Shown here: positions 52,542 to 61,815 of the stretch, one piece after another
Numbering within the stretch: position 1 is the first letter of the stretch
How the letters are laid out: every line of letters starts with the position of its first letter
Origin: Cellvibrio sp. pealriver
Lineage (GTDB): Bacteria; Pseudomonadota; Gammaproteobacteria; Pseudomonadales; Cellvibrionaceae
Reading direction: 5' to 3'
DNA: 64,000 nucleotides
Assembly (NCBI RefSeq): GCF_001183545.1
Contig: NZ_KQ236688.1
Location: forward strand, 773,149 to 837,148
Position numbers and translations under genes: made by a program
The notes under the pieces: model-generated
Seen by the model: only the letters and a program-made list of their open reading frames with translations
What the model was told of the DNA's origin: nothing
Databases searched by the model: none

Positions 52542-53423
52542 ATGCGTAAAAATATAATAATAAACTATGCTTTTATTTGTTTCATATTATTGAATAGTTA
52601 TATTTGTCATGGTTGTTCTCTAACAGCAACGATTCCACTTATTGAGTCGGAAAAAGATAAGCTTATCTATGATCTCTTAGTGTTGTCTTTGTCAAAAACA
52701 GACGTCAATGTTTGCTTGACTCAGTTGGAGCAAGTTATTACTGATGCGAGAAAAACCCGCCGGGTCGAAGAGGGAAGCTTAAGTCTAAAGTGGTCGTCGG
52801 CCTCTAATCCATTGGAGAAAAATCTGAAGCCAATAAAAATCCCTATTTTTAAAGGATTGCTGGGGTATCGAATTTTTGTAATTCGCAAAGGTGATCAGAA
52901 TCGATTTAATTCCATAAAAACACTTGAAGATTTACGTAAGTTAACGGCGGGGCAGGGCTATTTTTGGGGCGATACAAAAATACTGCAAACGGCTGGAATT
53001 CCGGTTGTCACGGCAGCGCAAGGGCGGAACCTATGGTCGATGTTGGCCAGTCATCGTTTTGATTATATGTCCTTGGCGGTGCATGAACCTTGGCTGGATC
53101 TTGAACATCGCGCCGAGCTTCAGCTTGAGGTGGAAAAAAATCTGCTATTAGTTTATCCATCTGCAATGTTTTTTTATGTTTCAACAGGAAATAAAGTGCT
53201 TTACGATTTGATTTCATCCGGTATGGAACGTGCGATCAATGACGGCAGCTATGATCGTTTATTTTATCAATCTCGCATGATTCAGGCTGTAGTTGAGCGC
53301 GTTAATTTTTCTACGCGCAAGGTTATCTATATTAACAATCCTTTAATTGATACGAGTCTCTTGCCGACTAATCCCAAATATTGGTTCTCTTTACCATTAC
53401 TGAATTTTATTCCTGTACAATAA
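52542..53423 (+). CDS. Periplasmic solute-binding-like protein, copy 1
   Basis: A 293-residue protein with a signal peptide (NYAFICFILLNSYICHGCS). It resembles family 3 amino-acid-type solute-binding proteins: two lobes, with RIFVIRKGDQNRFNSIKTLEDLRKL in the hinge region and SMLASHRFDYMSLAVHEPW in the second lobe. No ABC permease or ATPase gene is near. The start is uncertain (TTG 52533, TTG 52536 or ATG 52542). It is clearly paralogous to 60562-61431 (both contain R-K-x(4)-N/D-NPLID near the C-terminus). A sensory or binding role in the locus is inferred. Confidence 0.72.
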   Translation: MRKNIIINYAFICFILLNSYICHGCSLTATIPLIESEKDKLIYDLLVLSLSKTDVNVCLTQLEQVITDARKTRRVEEGSLSLKWSSASNPLEKNLKPIKIPIFKGLLGYRIFVIRKGDQNRFNSIKTLEDLRKLTAGQGYFWGDTKILQTAGIPVVTAAQGRNLWSMLASHRFDYMSLAVHEPWLDLEHRAELQLEVEKNLLLVYPSAMFFYVSTGNKVLYDLISSGMERAINDGSYDRLFYQSRMIQAVVERVNFSTRKVIYINNPLIDTSLLPTNPKYWFSLPLLNFIPVQ

Positions 53424-53430
53424 TATCGTC

Positions 53431-54168
53431 CTACGCCAGTGGGGTAATGAGGTTGCTTTTCCAGGAAATCAATTTTTCTAAATGTGTGGCTGAGCTAAGT
53501 AATAAATAGCAAAGATTTAAATAGCCTCTTTTATGACACTCTTCAAGTGCTGCACCACTGAGTTGTTGCAGAGCATTTTCGTCTATACCATAAAAACCTT
53601 CCAAGGCTGTTTGTGCGCCGTTGTTGAGTGTTATATCCAAAGTAATAGGCATTAATAGCTCATGTTGATGCAGTTCTTGTAAGGCGATGCGCGATAATTG
53701 TGCGCCGCTCATAAGCTGTGTAATCATTTTTTGGATTCGCAGGAGGTAGGGGGATGGATTTCCATTATGGTCGAATATCGCTTCTGCTTTCTCATGGGCA
53801 ATATTTTCCAGTAGTTCACTGGATTCATTGATGGCTATTTGGCCTATGGCTTTTGGGTTGTTTTCAGGAAATATTACCTGAAATGGATGCCTTAATAGAT
53901 CCATAGGTATAAAGCGTGCGTTCCATTGCTCATGTTGGAGATACAAATTTTCGCCAGTTTCAAAACCCAAAATGGCATTTAGTTGAAATTGTCCCGTAGT
54001 ACTATTTTTATTAATGAATATGGGATATTCGTGTACCAAATTTGAGAGTTCATTAATATTAATGTAAACACGATTAACTTGATGATGGGTGCTATTTAAT
54101 TTGGCGGTGTTTACACCTAGCTTATTGTGCTTAACGGGGTCTAGTAAAACAATGTTTCCAGTTTTCAT
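53431..54168 (-). CDS. SapC family protein, copy 2
   Basis: A 245-residue SapC protein, paralogous to 12583-13314. It shows HEYPIFINKNSTTGQFQLNAILG, ENLYLQHEQWNARFIPMDLLRHPF, the family's core. GAGGAAAA precedes the ATG. It lies 20 bases downstream of the halogenase gene on the same strand, the same order as in the first locus. No signal peptide is visible. Confidence 0.87.
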   Translation of the reverse strand: MKTGNIVLLDPVKHNKLGVNTAKLNSTHHQVNRVYININELSNLVHEYPIFINKNSTTGQFQLNAILGFETGENLYLQHEQWNARFIPMDLLRHPFQVIFPENNPKAIGQIAINESSELLENIAHEKAEAIFDHNGNPSPYLLRIQKMITQLMSGAQLSRIALQELHQHELLMPITLDITLNNGAQTALEGFYGIDENALQQLSGAALEECHKRGYLNLCYLLLSSATHLEKLISWKSNLITPLA

Positions 54169-54188
54169 GAAATTTTCCTCATAAAGCC

Positions 54189-55745
54189 TTAGATGCTGCT
54201 AAGGCCGTATAGATTAATTTTTTGTAGTAGTTTGCGCTGTGTCGGCAAAATATCTAGTAATTGTCTGGTAATCATTTTATTTTTCATCACCAATTCGGCC
54301 GCCATTTTTTGTATTTCCGCGGGGGTACTGAAAACGAGGTTGGTTTTAAATCCCATACCATATAAAACATATTGATAACTTAGTGCATGGAATATTTCAC
54401 CGGTGCGGTCAAAGTCATAGTGTTGAGGCGAAGTGTTTTGCCAGAGTAAAAGGCGCTCACTTAAATCTAGTGGAGTGGTGCTTGGTTGGCGATTGTCTTG
54501 CCAAAAGGGCGAGTCATTTCGTTGGTTTAAAAGATAGTGCAGTTTGAGAAAATCTACTGCTCGCTCCCATCGATAACTAAATCGCTCATTAAACCGTTTG
54601 GCAATAATGGGTATAGCGGAAGTGGTCCTAGGTAGCTGTTCGGCAATCATTAATGCCGAGAGTTCAACCATTACCAATGCTGAGGCTTCCAAGGGTTCCA
54701 AAAAACCGGCAGAAAGGCCTACTGCCACACAATTATGTTTCCAGAATTCTTTGCGATAACCAGAGTTAAAATGAATTTCTCGTATGCTGATGTGCGAGCT
54801 ATCACCGCCAGTTTCATCAATGTAGTTAATTAATTGTTGCGTGGCATGATCGATGGATTGATATTCCTTGGCAAATACATGTCCCACACCGCGACGAGTG
54901 GGTAGGCCTATATCCCAAATCCAGCCAGCTGTCTGCGCACTAGAAAGAGTGGCAGATGCTATAGGGCTATCCTCATAGGGGTAAGCAATTTGTGTGGCGA
55001 GTGCGCAGTTGGTAAATAAAATGTCGCTTATTGAAATTTTTTCAACGCCTAATGTTTCTCCCAATAGCATTGCTGTAAAACCTGTGCAGTCAACAAATAA
55101 ATCACCGGTAATTATGCCTGCACGGTCTGTTATTAATGATTGAATGTGTCCATTTTCTTGCTGCGTAATTTCTGTTACCTCGGCAAGAATATGGTGTACG
55201 TGAAGGTTGGTTAGACAGTGCTTTCGTAAAAATTCTGCGAAGCGACCAGCATTCAAATGATAGCCATAATTAACGATGGCATCATATTCAGCCGTGGTAA
55301 TCGTCTTGGGTGCCAAACTTGCTTCGCATATGGCTTCTTGCGGATGAAATGCGGTTGAGAATGACATAGGGTCATTGGTATTCAACCAATGTTCTGCCAG
55401 ATTAATGCTGGATTGACCTTGCGGGACGGAAAAAGGGTGATAGTAAAAATCTTTTTCTGAACCATCTTTCCAGCGTAAAAATTTTGATCCTTGCTTAAAC
55501 GCAACATCGCACTCACGAATAAAGGCGGTTTCGGATACACCTATTTTTTTTAAGGTTGCGCGCATGGTAGGCCAAGTGCCTTCACCTACACCAATAATAG
55601 GTATTGATGGTGATTCACAGAGCGTAATCTGGAGTTCACCTTGTTTGATTTTGTGTTGATGCTCAGCAGCAATTATTCCTGCCGTTAGCCAGCCAGCAGT
55701 ACCGCCACCGACAATCACGACTGATTGAATGAGGTTGTTTGTCAT
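54189..55745 (-). CDS. Flavin-dependent halogenase-like protein, WIWDIG variant, copy 2
   Basis: A 518-residue flavoprotein closely resembling the copy at 10967. It has GGGTAGWLTAG, GVGEGTWPTMRATLKKIGVSE, AFKQGSKFLRW with the conserved Lys, and GFLEPLEASALV with the conserved Glu. The WxWxIP motif is again altered to WIWDIGL, so this variation defines a subfamily rather than being a single mutation. AAAGGATG precedes the ATG. It is divergent from galT with a 229-base gap that carries the palindromic operator at 55885. Role in polysaccharide use is unknown. Confidence 0.88.
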   Translation of the reverse strand: MTNNLIQSVVIVGGGTAGWLTAGIIAAEHQHKIKQGELQITLCESPSIPIIGVGEGTWPTMRATLKKIGVSETAFIRECDVAFKQGSKFLRWKDGSEKDFYYHPFSVPQGQSSINLAEHWLNTNDPMSFSTAFHPQEAICEASLAPKTITTAEYDAIVNYGYHLNAGRFAEFLRKHCLTNLHVHHILAEVTEITQQENGHIQSLITDRAGIITGDLFVDCTGFTAMLLGETLGVEKISISDILFTNCALATQIAYPYEDSPIASATLSSAQTAGWIWDIGLPTRRGVGHVFAKEYQSIDHATQQLINYIDETGGDSSHISIREIHFNSGYRKEFWKHNCVAVGLSAGFLEPLEASALVMVELSALMIAEQLPRTTSAIPIIAKRFNERFSYRWERAVDFLKLHYLLNQRNDSPFWQDNRQPSTTPLDLSERLLLWQNTSPQHYDFDRTGEIFHALSYQYVLYGMGFKTNLVFSTPAEIQKMAAELVMKNKMITRQLLDILPTQRKLLQKINLYGLSSI

Positions 55746-55884
55746 TAATCATCCTTTTGGCAGGTTGCGCAGACAAGCATGATGGTCTTCATAGAGCAGC
55801 CTTGGTAGCGTGCGAAAAACAGGTTGGTAAAAATATGTGATTTATCGGTTTATTGTAGGTGCATATTCTATCTCAATGGTGTAA

Positions 55885-55896
55885 ATTGTTAACAAT
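55885..55896. promoter_or_regulatory. Shared operator-like motif, site 4 (perfect palindrome)
   Basis: ATTGTTAACAAT, a perfect 12-bp palindrome, preceded by GTAA. It lies between the divergent halogenase and galT genes (about 140 and 79 bases from their starts), so one regulator could control both. Confidence 0.65.
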
Positions 55897-55974
55897 AGGC
55901 AATTTCAGTAAATTGTAGCACGTCTACATGATGGCGCCAGTTAACACGATAATCAGCATTAGTTGGATGGGTAT

Positions 55975-57027
55975 ATGAAACCAGTGTTTGTATTGAGTGA
56001 TCATCCACACCGTCGGTTTAATCCGCTGACGGGCGATTGGGTGTTGGTCTCACCTCATAGAGCCAAGCGCCCCTGGCAGGGTCAAATTGAAGAGCTGGCG
56101 GCGGATGATAAACCTGCCTATGACTCGTCTTGCTATTTATGCCCAGGCAATACCCGCATCAATGGTGCGGTGAATGACAATTATATCGGCGCTTATGTGT
56201 TTACCAATGACTTTGCGGCGTTGGAGCCGGAAGATAGGGATTATCAAAGCAGTAGCGATTTGTTTTGTGCCGAGAGTGAGCGCGGTACCAGCCGTGTGAT
56301 TTGTTATTCCGAAAGCCACAATAAAACCCTGCCAGAAATGTCTCAGGCAGCGGTGACAGAGCTTATCGATACCTGGTGCGATTTATATCGCGAATTGGGT
56401 GAAAGTCATTCCTGGGTACAGATTTTTGAAAATAAAGGTGCGATCAACGGCTGCTCTAACCCTCATCCCCATGGACAAGTTTGGGCAACAGGTTCGGTGC
56501 CGACATTGCCGCAGCGGGAAGATGAAAAGCAGTTGGCTTATCAACATAAGCATCAACGCCCAATGCTGCTGGATTATGTGCAGCAAGAGCTGGCCTTTAA
56601 AGAACGTATTGTGGTGCAAAATCAGGATTGGTTGGTGGTAGTTCCTTATTGGGCTAGCTGGCCATTTGAAACGCTGCTGTTACCGCTGCGTCATGTGCCT
56701 GATATGTTGAGTCTTTCTTTATTGGAACGCGAATCACTGGCCGATATTCTGATTCAATTAACAACGCGTTACGACAATCTATTTAAAACCTCCTTTCCTT
56801 ACAGCATGGGGTGGCATTGCGCACCTTTTACTGCAGAAGATCATAGCCATTGGCAGTTGCATGCCCATTTTTATCCGCCGTTGTTGCGCTCGGCATCCAT
56901 CAAAAAATTCATGGTGGGTTACGAAATGCTGGGTGAAGTTCAACGCGATATTACTCCTGAACAAGCGGCGCAGTATCTGCGCGATCAATCCGGTATTCAC
57001 TATAAAAATGCGGCATCTACAGATTAA
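55975..57027 (+). CDS. galT: Galactose-1-phosphate uridylyltransferase GalT
   Basis: A 350-residue Leloir-pathway enzyme that transfers UMP from UDP-glucose to galactose-1-phosphate. The active-site motif is [10 protein letters not shown] near residue 165, with the nucleophilic His. Zinc and structural residues CYLCPGN and the second half with [10 protein letters not shown] also fit. ATG 55975 is preferred over TTG 55963; GGATGGG lies just upstream. galK follows 13 bases downstream, and the operator-like palindrome at 55885 is upstream. Confidence 0.95.
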   Translation: MKPVFVLSDHPHRRFNPLTGDWVLVSPHRAKRPWQGQIEELAADDKPAYDSSCYLCPGNTRINGAVNDNYIGAYVFTNDFAALEPEDRDYQSSSDLFCAESERGTSRVICYSESHNKTLPEMSQAAVTELIDTWCDLYRELGESHSWVQIFENKGAINGCSNPHPHGQVWATGSVPTLPQREDEKQLAYQHKHQRPMLLDYVQQELAFKERIVVQNQDWLVVVPYWASWPFETLLLPLRHVPDMLSLSLLERESLADILIQLTTRYDNLFKTSFPYSMGWHCAPFTAEDHSHWQLHAHFYPPLLRSASIKKFMVGYEMLGEVQRDITPEQAAQYLRDQSGIHYKNAASTD

Positions 57028-57040
57028 AAGGTAATTGGTT

Positions 57041-58198
57041 ATGAGTATGTTGGAAAATGTTACCCAGTGTTTTACCGAGCATTTTGATCAATTGCCGGAT
57101 TTTGTTTCCAAAGCGCCGGGGCGGGTTAATTTGATTGGCGAGCACACAGACTATAACGATGGTTTTGTATTGCCAGCAGCGATTGATTTTTTCACGCTGG
57201 TTGCCACCTCTGCGCGACAAGATAACTTAATTAAAGTGATCGCGCTGGATTACGCCGGGCAGAGCGATGAGTTTGCACTGAACTCTCTCTATGAAGCTCA
57301 TCCCATCCAGATGTGGAGTAATTATGTCCGTGCCGTTGTGCGCACATTGGTAGATCGTGGTTATCAGCTCAAGGGCTGTAATTTGGTAGTGTCAGGTAAT
57401 GTCCCTCAAGGCGCTGGTTTAAGTTCTTCGGCATCTTTGGAGGTTGCCTTAGCGCAGGCGCTTTTAACCGTTGCTGGCATTCAAATTCCGGCCACCGAAT
57501 TGGCTTTAATTGGCCAGGCAGCGGAAAACAATTATGTCGGCTGTGCCTGCGGCATTATGGATCAACTGGTATCGGCTGGCGGTCAACAAGGTCATGCACT
57601 ATTGATCGATTGTCGCAGCTTGGAGACTACACCAATCCTTATGCCGTCTGAGTTGTCGATTGTTATTATCAATTCGGGTGTAAAAAGAGGCTTGGTCGAC
57701 AGCGAATATAATTTGCGTCGCGAGCAGTGTGCAGAAGCTGCGAAATTTTTTAAACAATCGGTTTTGCGCGATGTAACCAAAGAACAATTTTTTGCTGCTG
57801 CCGATCAATTACCAGAGCTGGTGCGCAAGCGCGCGCAACATGTGATTGAAGAGAATGAGCGAACCTTGAAAGCAGCTGAGGCATTGGCAACCAATAATGC
57901 CGCACTGTTAAGTCAGTTGATGGCGGAGAGCCATGGGTCCATGCGCGATTTGTTTGAGATCACCACCCCTGAAATTGATTATCTGGTGGCAGCGCTGGAT
58001 AAAGAATTGGGCAGTGATGGCGGTGTGCGTATGACCGGCGGCGGTTTTGGCGGTTGCATCGTCGCTTTAGTGCCACAACAAAAACTGTCCATAGTTGAGC
58101 CCATTCTGGCTGATTACCAATTAAAAACGGGTTTGATCGCCACGCCTTTTATCTGTACACCAGAGCAGGGCGCTAGTTTAGTAGCCTTGGAAAGTTAA
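57041..58198 (+). CDS. galK: Galactokinase GalK
   Basis: A 385-residue GHMP kinase that phosphorylates galactose. Signature motifs are APGRVNLIGEHTDYNDGFVLP near residue 25, PQGAGLSSSASLEVA (the GHMP ATP-binding motif) and MTGGGFGGCIVAL (motif 3). The frame could begin at TTG 57035; ATG 57041 has AAGG 10 bases upstream. Length matches E. coli GalK (382). It lies between galT and dgoK in one unit. Confidence 0.95.
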   Translation: MSMLENVTQCFTEHFDQLPDFVSKAPGRVNLIGEHTDYNDGFVLPAAIDFFTLVATSARQDNLIKVIALDYAGQSDEFALNSLYEAHPIQMWSNYVRAVVRTLVDRGYQLKGCNLVVSGNVPQGAGLSSSASLEVALAQALLTVAGIQIPATELALIGQAAENNYVGCACGIMDQLVSAGGQQGHALLIDCRSLETTPILMPSELSIVIINSGVKRGLVDSEYNLRREQCAEAAKFFKQSVLRDVTKEQFFAAADQLPELVRKRAQHVIEENERTLKAAEALATNNAALLSQLMAESHGSMRDLFEITTPEIDYLVAALDKELGSDGGVRMTGGGFGGCIVALVPQQKLSIVEPILADYQLKTGLIATPFICTPEQGASLVALES

Positions 58199-58239
58199 TA
58201 TTCTCCTCGTGACTCTTTGTACCTGTTGAGGGCTATATC

Positions 58240-59169
58240 TTGGGTGAGATGATTGCCATTGATTGGGGCGGTACCAATTTTCGGCTACAGGTAGTGAATG
58301 CTGTAGGCGATATTGTTTATAACATTACCCGGCCAATTGGCATTAACCAATCATCGCGCGCCGAGCTTGAGCAATGTTTAATTGATGCGACTACACAATT
58401 GCCTGCGCAGTATGCGAGTGCACCGATTGTGATGAGCGGTGCAGTGGGTTCGAATATTGGATTGTATGAAACGCCTTATATTGAATGTCCGGTGAATCCT
58501 TATCAATTGGTCGAGCATTTAATTAATATTCAAGTGAGCGACATTAATGCTTTTATCGTGCCAGGAATTAAAACTCATGTGCGCGAAGGTTTGCCTGACG
58601 TCATGCGCGGTGAAGAAACCCAAATTCTGGGTTGGATGCAGCAGGCAAGTAGAGCGGAATTAAAAGAGGCACTCCTGTGTTTGCCCGGAACCCACTCTAA
58701 ATGGGTGCTAGTTAAACGAGGAGAGATTGTTGATTTTTACACCGCATTCTCCGGTGAGCTTTTTGGCAGTTTATGTGCACAGAGTTTGTTGGTGAGCGGC
58801 ACACAAATTCATGATGAAACCGCGTTTCTTCAAGGCGTTAAGGTCAATACGAGAGATACTTTTTTATTGAATTTAATGTTCAGCGCCCGCTCCAGAGTGT
58901 TAGCAGGGCTACATGAAAAAAATGTGAGTGCTGCGTACCTATCGGGTGTATTGATAGGTGCCGAAGTAAAAGCAGCAATGAAACTGTACGGAAAGAAAAA
59001 AAATATACATCTGATTGGTGCAGATCTTTTAGTGAATAGTTACGCCACAGCGATACAAATTTACCAAGGGAAATCGATTAAACATCAAGGAGCATTGATG
59101 GCAGCAAAAGGGGCAAGGTTATTGGCTAATCGATTTTTAGTGAATCACTCGCTGGAGCGCCGCGCCTGA
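58240..59169 (+). CDS. dgoK: 2-dehydro-3-deoxygalactonokinase (DgoK)
   Basis: A 309-residue sugar-acid kinase of the DgoK family (COG3734 type), which phosphorylates 2-keto-3-deoxygalactonate. The N-terminal ATP-binding element is IAIDWGGTNFRLQVV; MSGAVGSNIGLYETPYIECP and GTHSKWVLVKRGEIVDFYT are further family segments. The TTG start at 58240 has GAGGG 7 bases upstream, while ATG 58249 lacks a well-placed site, so TTG is favoured. Beside GH117 it fits the 3,6-anhydro-L-galactose route, which leads through 2-keto-3-deoxygalactonate. The aldolase and the upstream oxidative steps are not in the window. Confidence 0.88.
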   Translation: MGEMIAIDWGGTNFRLQVVNAVGDIVYNITRPIGINQSSRAELEQCLIDATTQLPAQYASAPIVMSGAVGSNIGLYETPYIECPVNPYQLVEHLINIQVSDINAFIVPGIKTHVREGLPDVMRGEETQILGWMQQASRAELKEALLCLPGTHSKWVLVKRGEIVDFYTAFSGELFGSLCAQSLLVSGTQIHDETAFLQGVKVNTRDTFLLNLMFSARSRVLAGLHEKNVSAAYLSGVLIGAEVKAAMKLYGKKKNIHLIGADLLVNSYATAIQIYQGKSIKHQGALMAAKGARLLANRFLVNHSLERRA

Positions 59170-59258
59170 CAAAAATCGTATCTACTAAACCGTATACCGA
59201 ATAAACGCTGTTTCTGATAAAAATAGTTCAAGTCATCATGTTAAAAAGTGAGTGAGAT

Positions 59259-60353
59259 ATGGGTGATCTTCCAGAAAAAAAATTAAGCAAAGCCAGTCTT
59301 CGTGCAATTGAGCGCGGTTACGACCAAAAAAATGCAGACTGGGTATTTGAATTTGATGTGAAGCCTTTGGGCGGTGATTTTGCCTATCAAGAAGGCGTGA
59401 TTCGCCGCGATCCTTCAGCGGTTATCAGTGTCGATGGTGTTTATCATGTTTGGTACACCAAAGGTGAAGGTGAAACTATTGGTTTTGGTAGCGATAATCC
59501 TGAGGACAAAGTGTTTCCCTGGGATAAAACTGAAGTGTGGCATGCAACCTCCAGTGATGGTTGGGATTGGAAAGAGCAGGGGCCTGCAATCGTAGCCGGT
59601 ACACCTGGTTCCTATGATGATCGCGCGGTATTTACGCCTGAGGTTCTTGCCCATGAAGGTCGCTATTATTTGGTTTATCAAACTGTCCAAGCGCCTTATT
59701 TAAATCGCACCAAAGAATGCATTGCACTCGCCAGTGCAGAATCGCCTTATGGCCCTTGGGTTAAAAGTCCAGCTCCCATTTTAACGCCAGCCGATAATGG
59801 TGTCTGGGATGGTGATGAAGACAACCGCTTTCATTGCAAAATTCGCGGCGATTTTGATAGCCATAAAGTGCATGACCCATGTTTGATGTTTTATCAAAAT
59901 AAATTTTATCTTTATTACAAAGGTGAAATTATGGGGGAGCGTATGAACTTTGGTGGACGTGAAATAAAACACGGGGTTGCCATTGCCGATAAAATTGAAG
60001 GGCCTTATGTGAAATCGGAATTTAATCCGATCACCAACAGTGGGCATGAGGTTGTTGTGTGGCATGTGAATGGTGGAATTGCCAGTTTGTTGACTACCGA
60101 TGGGCCAGAAAAAAATACCTGCCAATGGTCACCGGATGGTATTAATTTTGACATCATGGCGCATATTAAAGGTGCACCAGAGGCGTTGGGTTTATATCGC
60201 GACCCCGCTGCGGACACTCAAGACCCTATGGCTGGATTGGCGTGGGGGCTGTGCCACAAGTATGATTCTTCGTGGAACTGGAATTATATTTGCCGTTTTA
60301 AAACCCGTCGGCAGATATTGGATCCTGGCACCTTTCAGAATGTAGCATCCTGA
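59259..60353 (+). CDS. GH117 family alpha-1,3-neoagarooligosaccharide hydrolase
   Basis: A 364-residue cytoplasmic glycoside hydrolase of family 117 type, which cleaves neoagarobiose or longer oligosaccharides to galactose and 3,6-anhydro-L-galactose. The characteristic N-terminal helical segment [21 protein letters not shown] is followed by [24 protein letters not shown], matching the known dimerisation region and start of the propeller. [39 protein letters not shown] and [12 protein letters not shown] are expected five-bladed propeller segments. No signal peptide is present, consistent with an intracellular step. It completes the galT-galK-dgoK group. A terminator follows at 60377-60411. 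Confidence 0.92.
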   Translation: MGDLPEKKLSKASLRAIERGYDQKNADWVFEFDVKPLGGDFAYQEGVIRRDPSAVISVDGVYHVWYTKGEGETIGFGSDNPEDKVFPWDKTEVWHATSSDGWDWKEQGPAIVAGTPGSYDDRAVFTPEVLAHEGRYYLVYQTVQAPYLNRTKECIALASAESPYGPWVKSPAPILTPADNGVWDGDEDNRFHCKIRGDFDSHKVHDPCLMFYQNKFYLYYKGEIMGERMNFGGREIKHGVAIADKIEGPYVKSEFNPITNSGHEVVVWHVNGGIASLLTTDGPEKNTCQWSPDGINFDIMAHIKGAPEALGLYRDPAADTQDPMAGLAWGLCHKYDSSWNWNYICRFKTRRQILDPGTFQNVAS

Positions 60354-60376
60354 TAATCTCCCCCTGATATTTTCGT

Positions 60377-60411
60377 AAGCGCTGCGATAGCTTGTTTCGC
60401 AGCGCTTTTTG
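60377..60411 (+). terminator. Rho-independent terminator after GH117 gene
   Basis: A stem AAGCGCTGCGA / TCGCAGCGCTT with a nine-base loop and T-rich tail, 24 bases past the stop codon. Confidence 0.9.
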
Positions 60412-60536
60412 TTTCTGCGCTTATTCCTGCCGTCCCTTTATCTTCCTGTAAATTCCCGTAAACGTTCTTAATTTGCCGCAAAAACTTCTTGCTTATGGCA
60501 TTGCAATCTCCCTCTATTGGCGCTAGCATTGTGTTA

Positions 60537-60548
60537 AATGTTAACAAT
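60537..60548. promoter_or_regulatory. Shared operator-like motif, site 5
   Basis: AATGTTAACAAT, preceded by GTTA, 14 bases before the start of the second solute-binding-like gene. The same 12-mer occurs at 38552. It overlaps the in-frame ATG at 60538, supporting the start at 60562 instead. Confidence 0.6.
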
Positions 60549-60561
60549 TAACGGGTGGTGT

Positions 60562-61431
60562 ATGCTGCGTATAATAATTTTAAGTATTGCCATATTTGCG
60601 CTAAATGTGTTTGCAGCGGCTCCTACCGTTATCACCTTTGGTTCGGGGGAGATAGCGCCAAAAGAGGAAATCTACGAGTACCACTTGTTGCGCCTTGCCT
60701 TGGATGCCACCAAGGCGGAATATGGCGACTACGAAATTAGAGATTTACCTAAAGGTGATGTGCCTACTTATTCGCGCCTCCGGGTTTATGCTGAAGATAA
60801 TCAATTTGAAAATTTTGTTTATAAAGACTCTGCCTCCAATGAAATTGTTGAAAAATTACATGGGGTAGAGTTTCCTGTGGATCTGGGTGTTACAGGCTAC
60901 CGTATTGGTTTTGTGTCGCCAGACTCTAAGCGTAAGTTGGAAAAAATTGAAACTTTGGAAGAGTTGAAGCGGCTGACCATTATACAGGGGCGTGGTTGGT
61001 TGGATAGCGAAATACTCAAAAAAATTGGGTTTAAAGTTGTTGAGGGTGGCAATATAAAAGGTTTGTTTTATATGGCCGCTAATGATCGCGGCGACATATT
61101 CTTGATCGGTGCTAATGAATTGGAGCGGGAGTGGAAAAAGAATCAGGATGTTAATTATTTAAATTATGACCAGCATGTATGTATTTATTATCCGCTGCCT
61201 AAATTCTTTTTCTTGAATAAAAAAAATAAAACCTTGGCTGATCGAATTGAAAAGGGGCTTCACATTGCCTATGAGTCTGGTGCTGTTAGAAAGCTGTGGG
61301 ATGAATACTACGGTGATGCGGTAAAATTTTCTGCGTTGAATAAACGAAAAATATTCCGCTTTGATAACCCGTTGATTGATGCGTTAGGTAAAGATTATGA
61401 GCGATTTGTTATAAATCCTGAATTGCTATAA
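60562..61431 (+). CDS. Periplasmic solute-binding-like protein, copy 2
   Basis: A 289-residue exported protein (signal peptide MLRIIILSIAIFALNVFAA). I chose ATG 60562 since the upstream ATG is inside the operator motif. The protein is paralogous to 52542-53423: both show a two-lobed solute-binding layout, with GYRIGFVSPDSKRKLEKIETLEELKRL here. The C-terminal segment carries R-K-IFRFD-NPLID, equivalent to the copy-1 ending. No ABC transporter components are encoded near either. It may bind a ligand for sensing or for hand-over to a TBDR; this is inference. It is followed by a VOC protein after 15 bases. Confidence 0.73.
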   Translation: MLRIIILSIAIFALNVFAAAPTVITFGSGEIAPKEEIYEYHLLRLALDATKAEYGDYEIRDLPKGDVPTYSRLRVYAEDNQFENFVYKDSASNEIVEKLHGVEFPVDLGVTGYRIGFVSPDSKRKLEKIETLEELKRLTIIQGRGWLDSEILKKIGFKVVEGGNIKGLFYMAANDRGDIFLIGANELEREWKKNQDVNYLNYDQHVCIYYPLPKFFFLNKKNKTLADRIEKGLHIAYESGAVRKLWDEYYGDAVKFSALNKRKIFRFDNPLIDALGKDYERFVINPELL

Positions 61432-61446
61432 TTTTGGAGGCTATTC

Positions 61447-61782
61447 ATGCGCTGGCAATCACTAAGTGTGAAAGATCCTATTGAGTCAGCTAAACGTTAC
61501 CAGCGTTTGTTTTCTGCTCATGTTATGGAGTTAAAAAATACGCTTGGCGAAAGTAGTTTTTATATGAATTTAGGGGGAGCCAGTTTAAAGCTGGCCGTTG
61601 CTCCTTGTGTCAATGCAGATTCACAGCAGCGAATTGAGCTGCGCATGAAGGAGAAGGATATATTTTCCATAGTTGATAGCTTGATTCAGGCGCGGGAGCT
61701 TTTTCAAATTGAATCTACAACTGGAAATTTGTTTTATACGGATGTTGATGGCAATATTTTCGAAATTGTTTGCATTAAATAA
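61447..61782 (+). CDS. Glyoxalase / VOC-fold protein
   Basis: A 111-residue protein of the vicinal oxygen chelate (VOC) fold. The strand-helix start RWQSLSVKDPIESAKRYQRLF and the end LFYTDVDGNIFEIVCIK are typical of one VOC half. GGAGG lies upstream of the ATG. The metal-ligand residues of glyoxalases are only partly present, so the activity cannot be assigned. It lies between the solute-binding-like gene and galE in what appears to be one operon. Confidence 0.78.
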   Translation: MRWQSLSVKDPIESAKRYQRLFSAHVMELKNTLGESSFYMNLGGASLKLAVAPCVNADSQQRIELRMKEKDIFSIVDSLIQARELFQIESTTGNLFYTDVDGNIFEIVCIK

Positions 61783-61815
61783 GGTTTATATGAACTCCGT
61801 ATTTGGGAAATGGTA

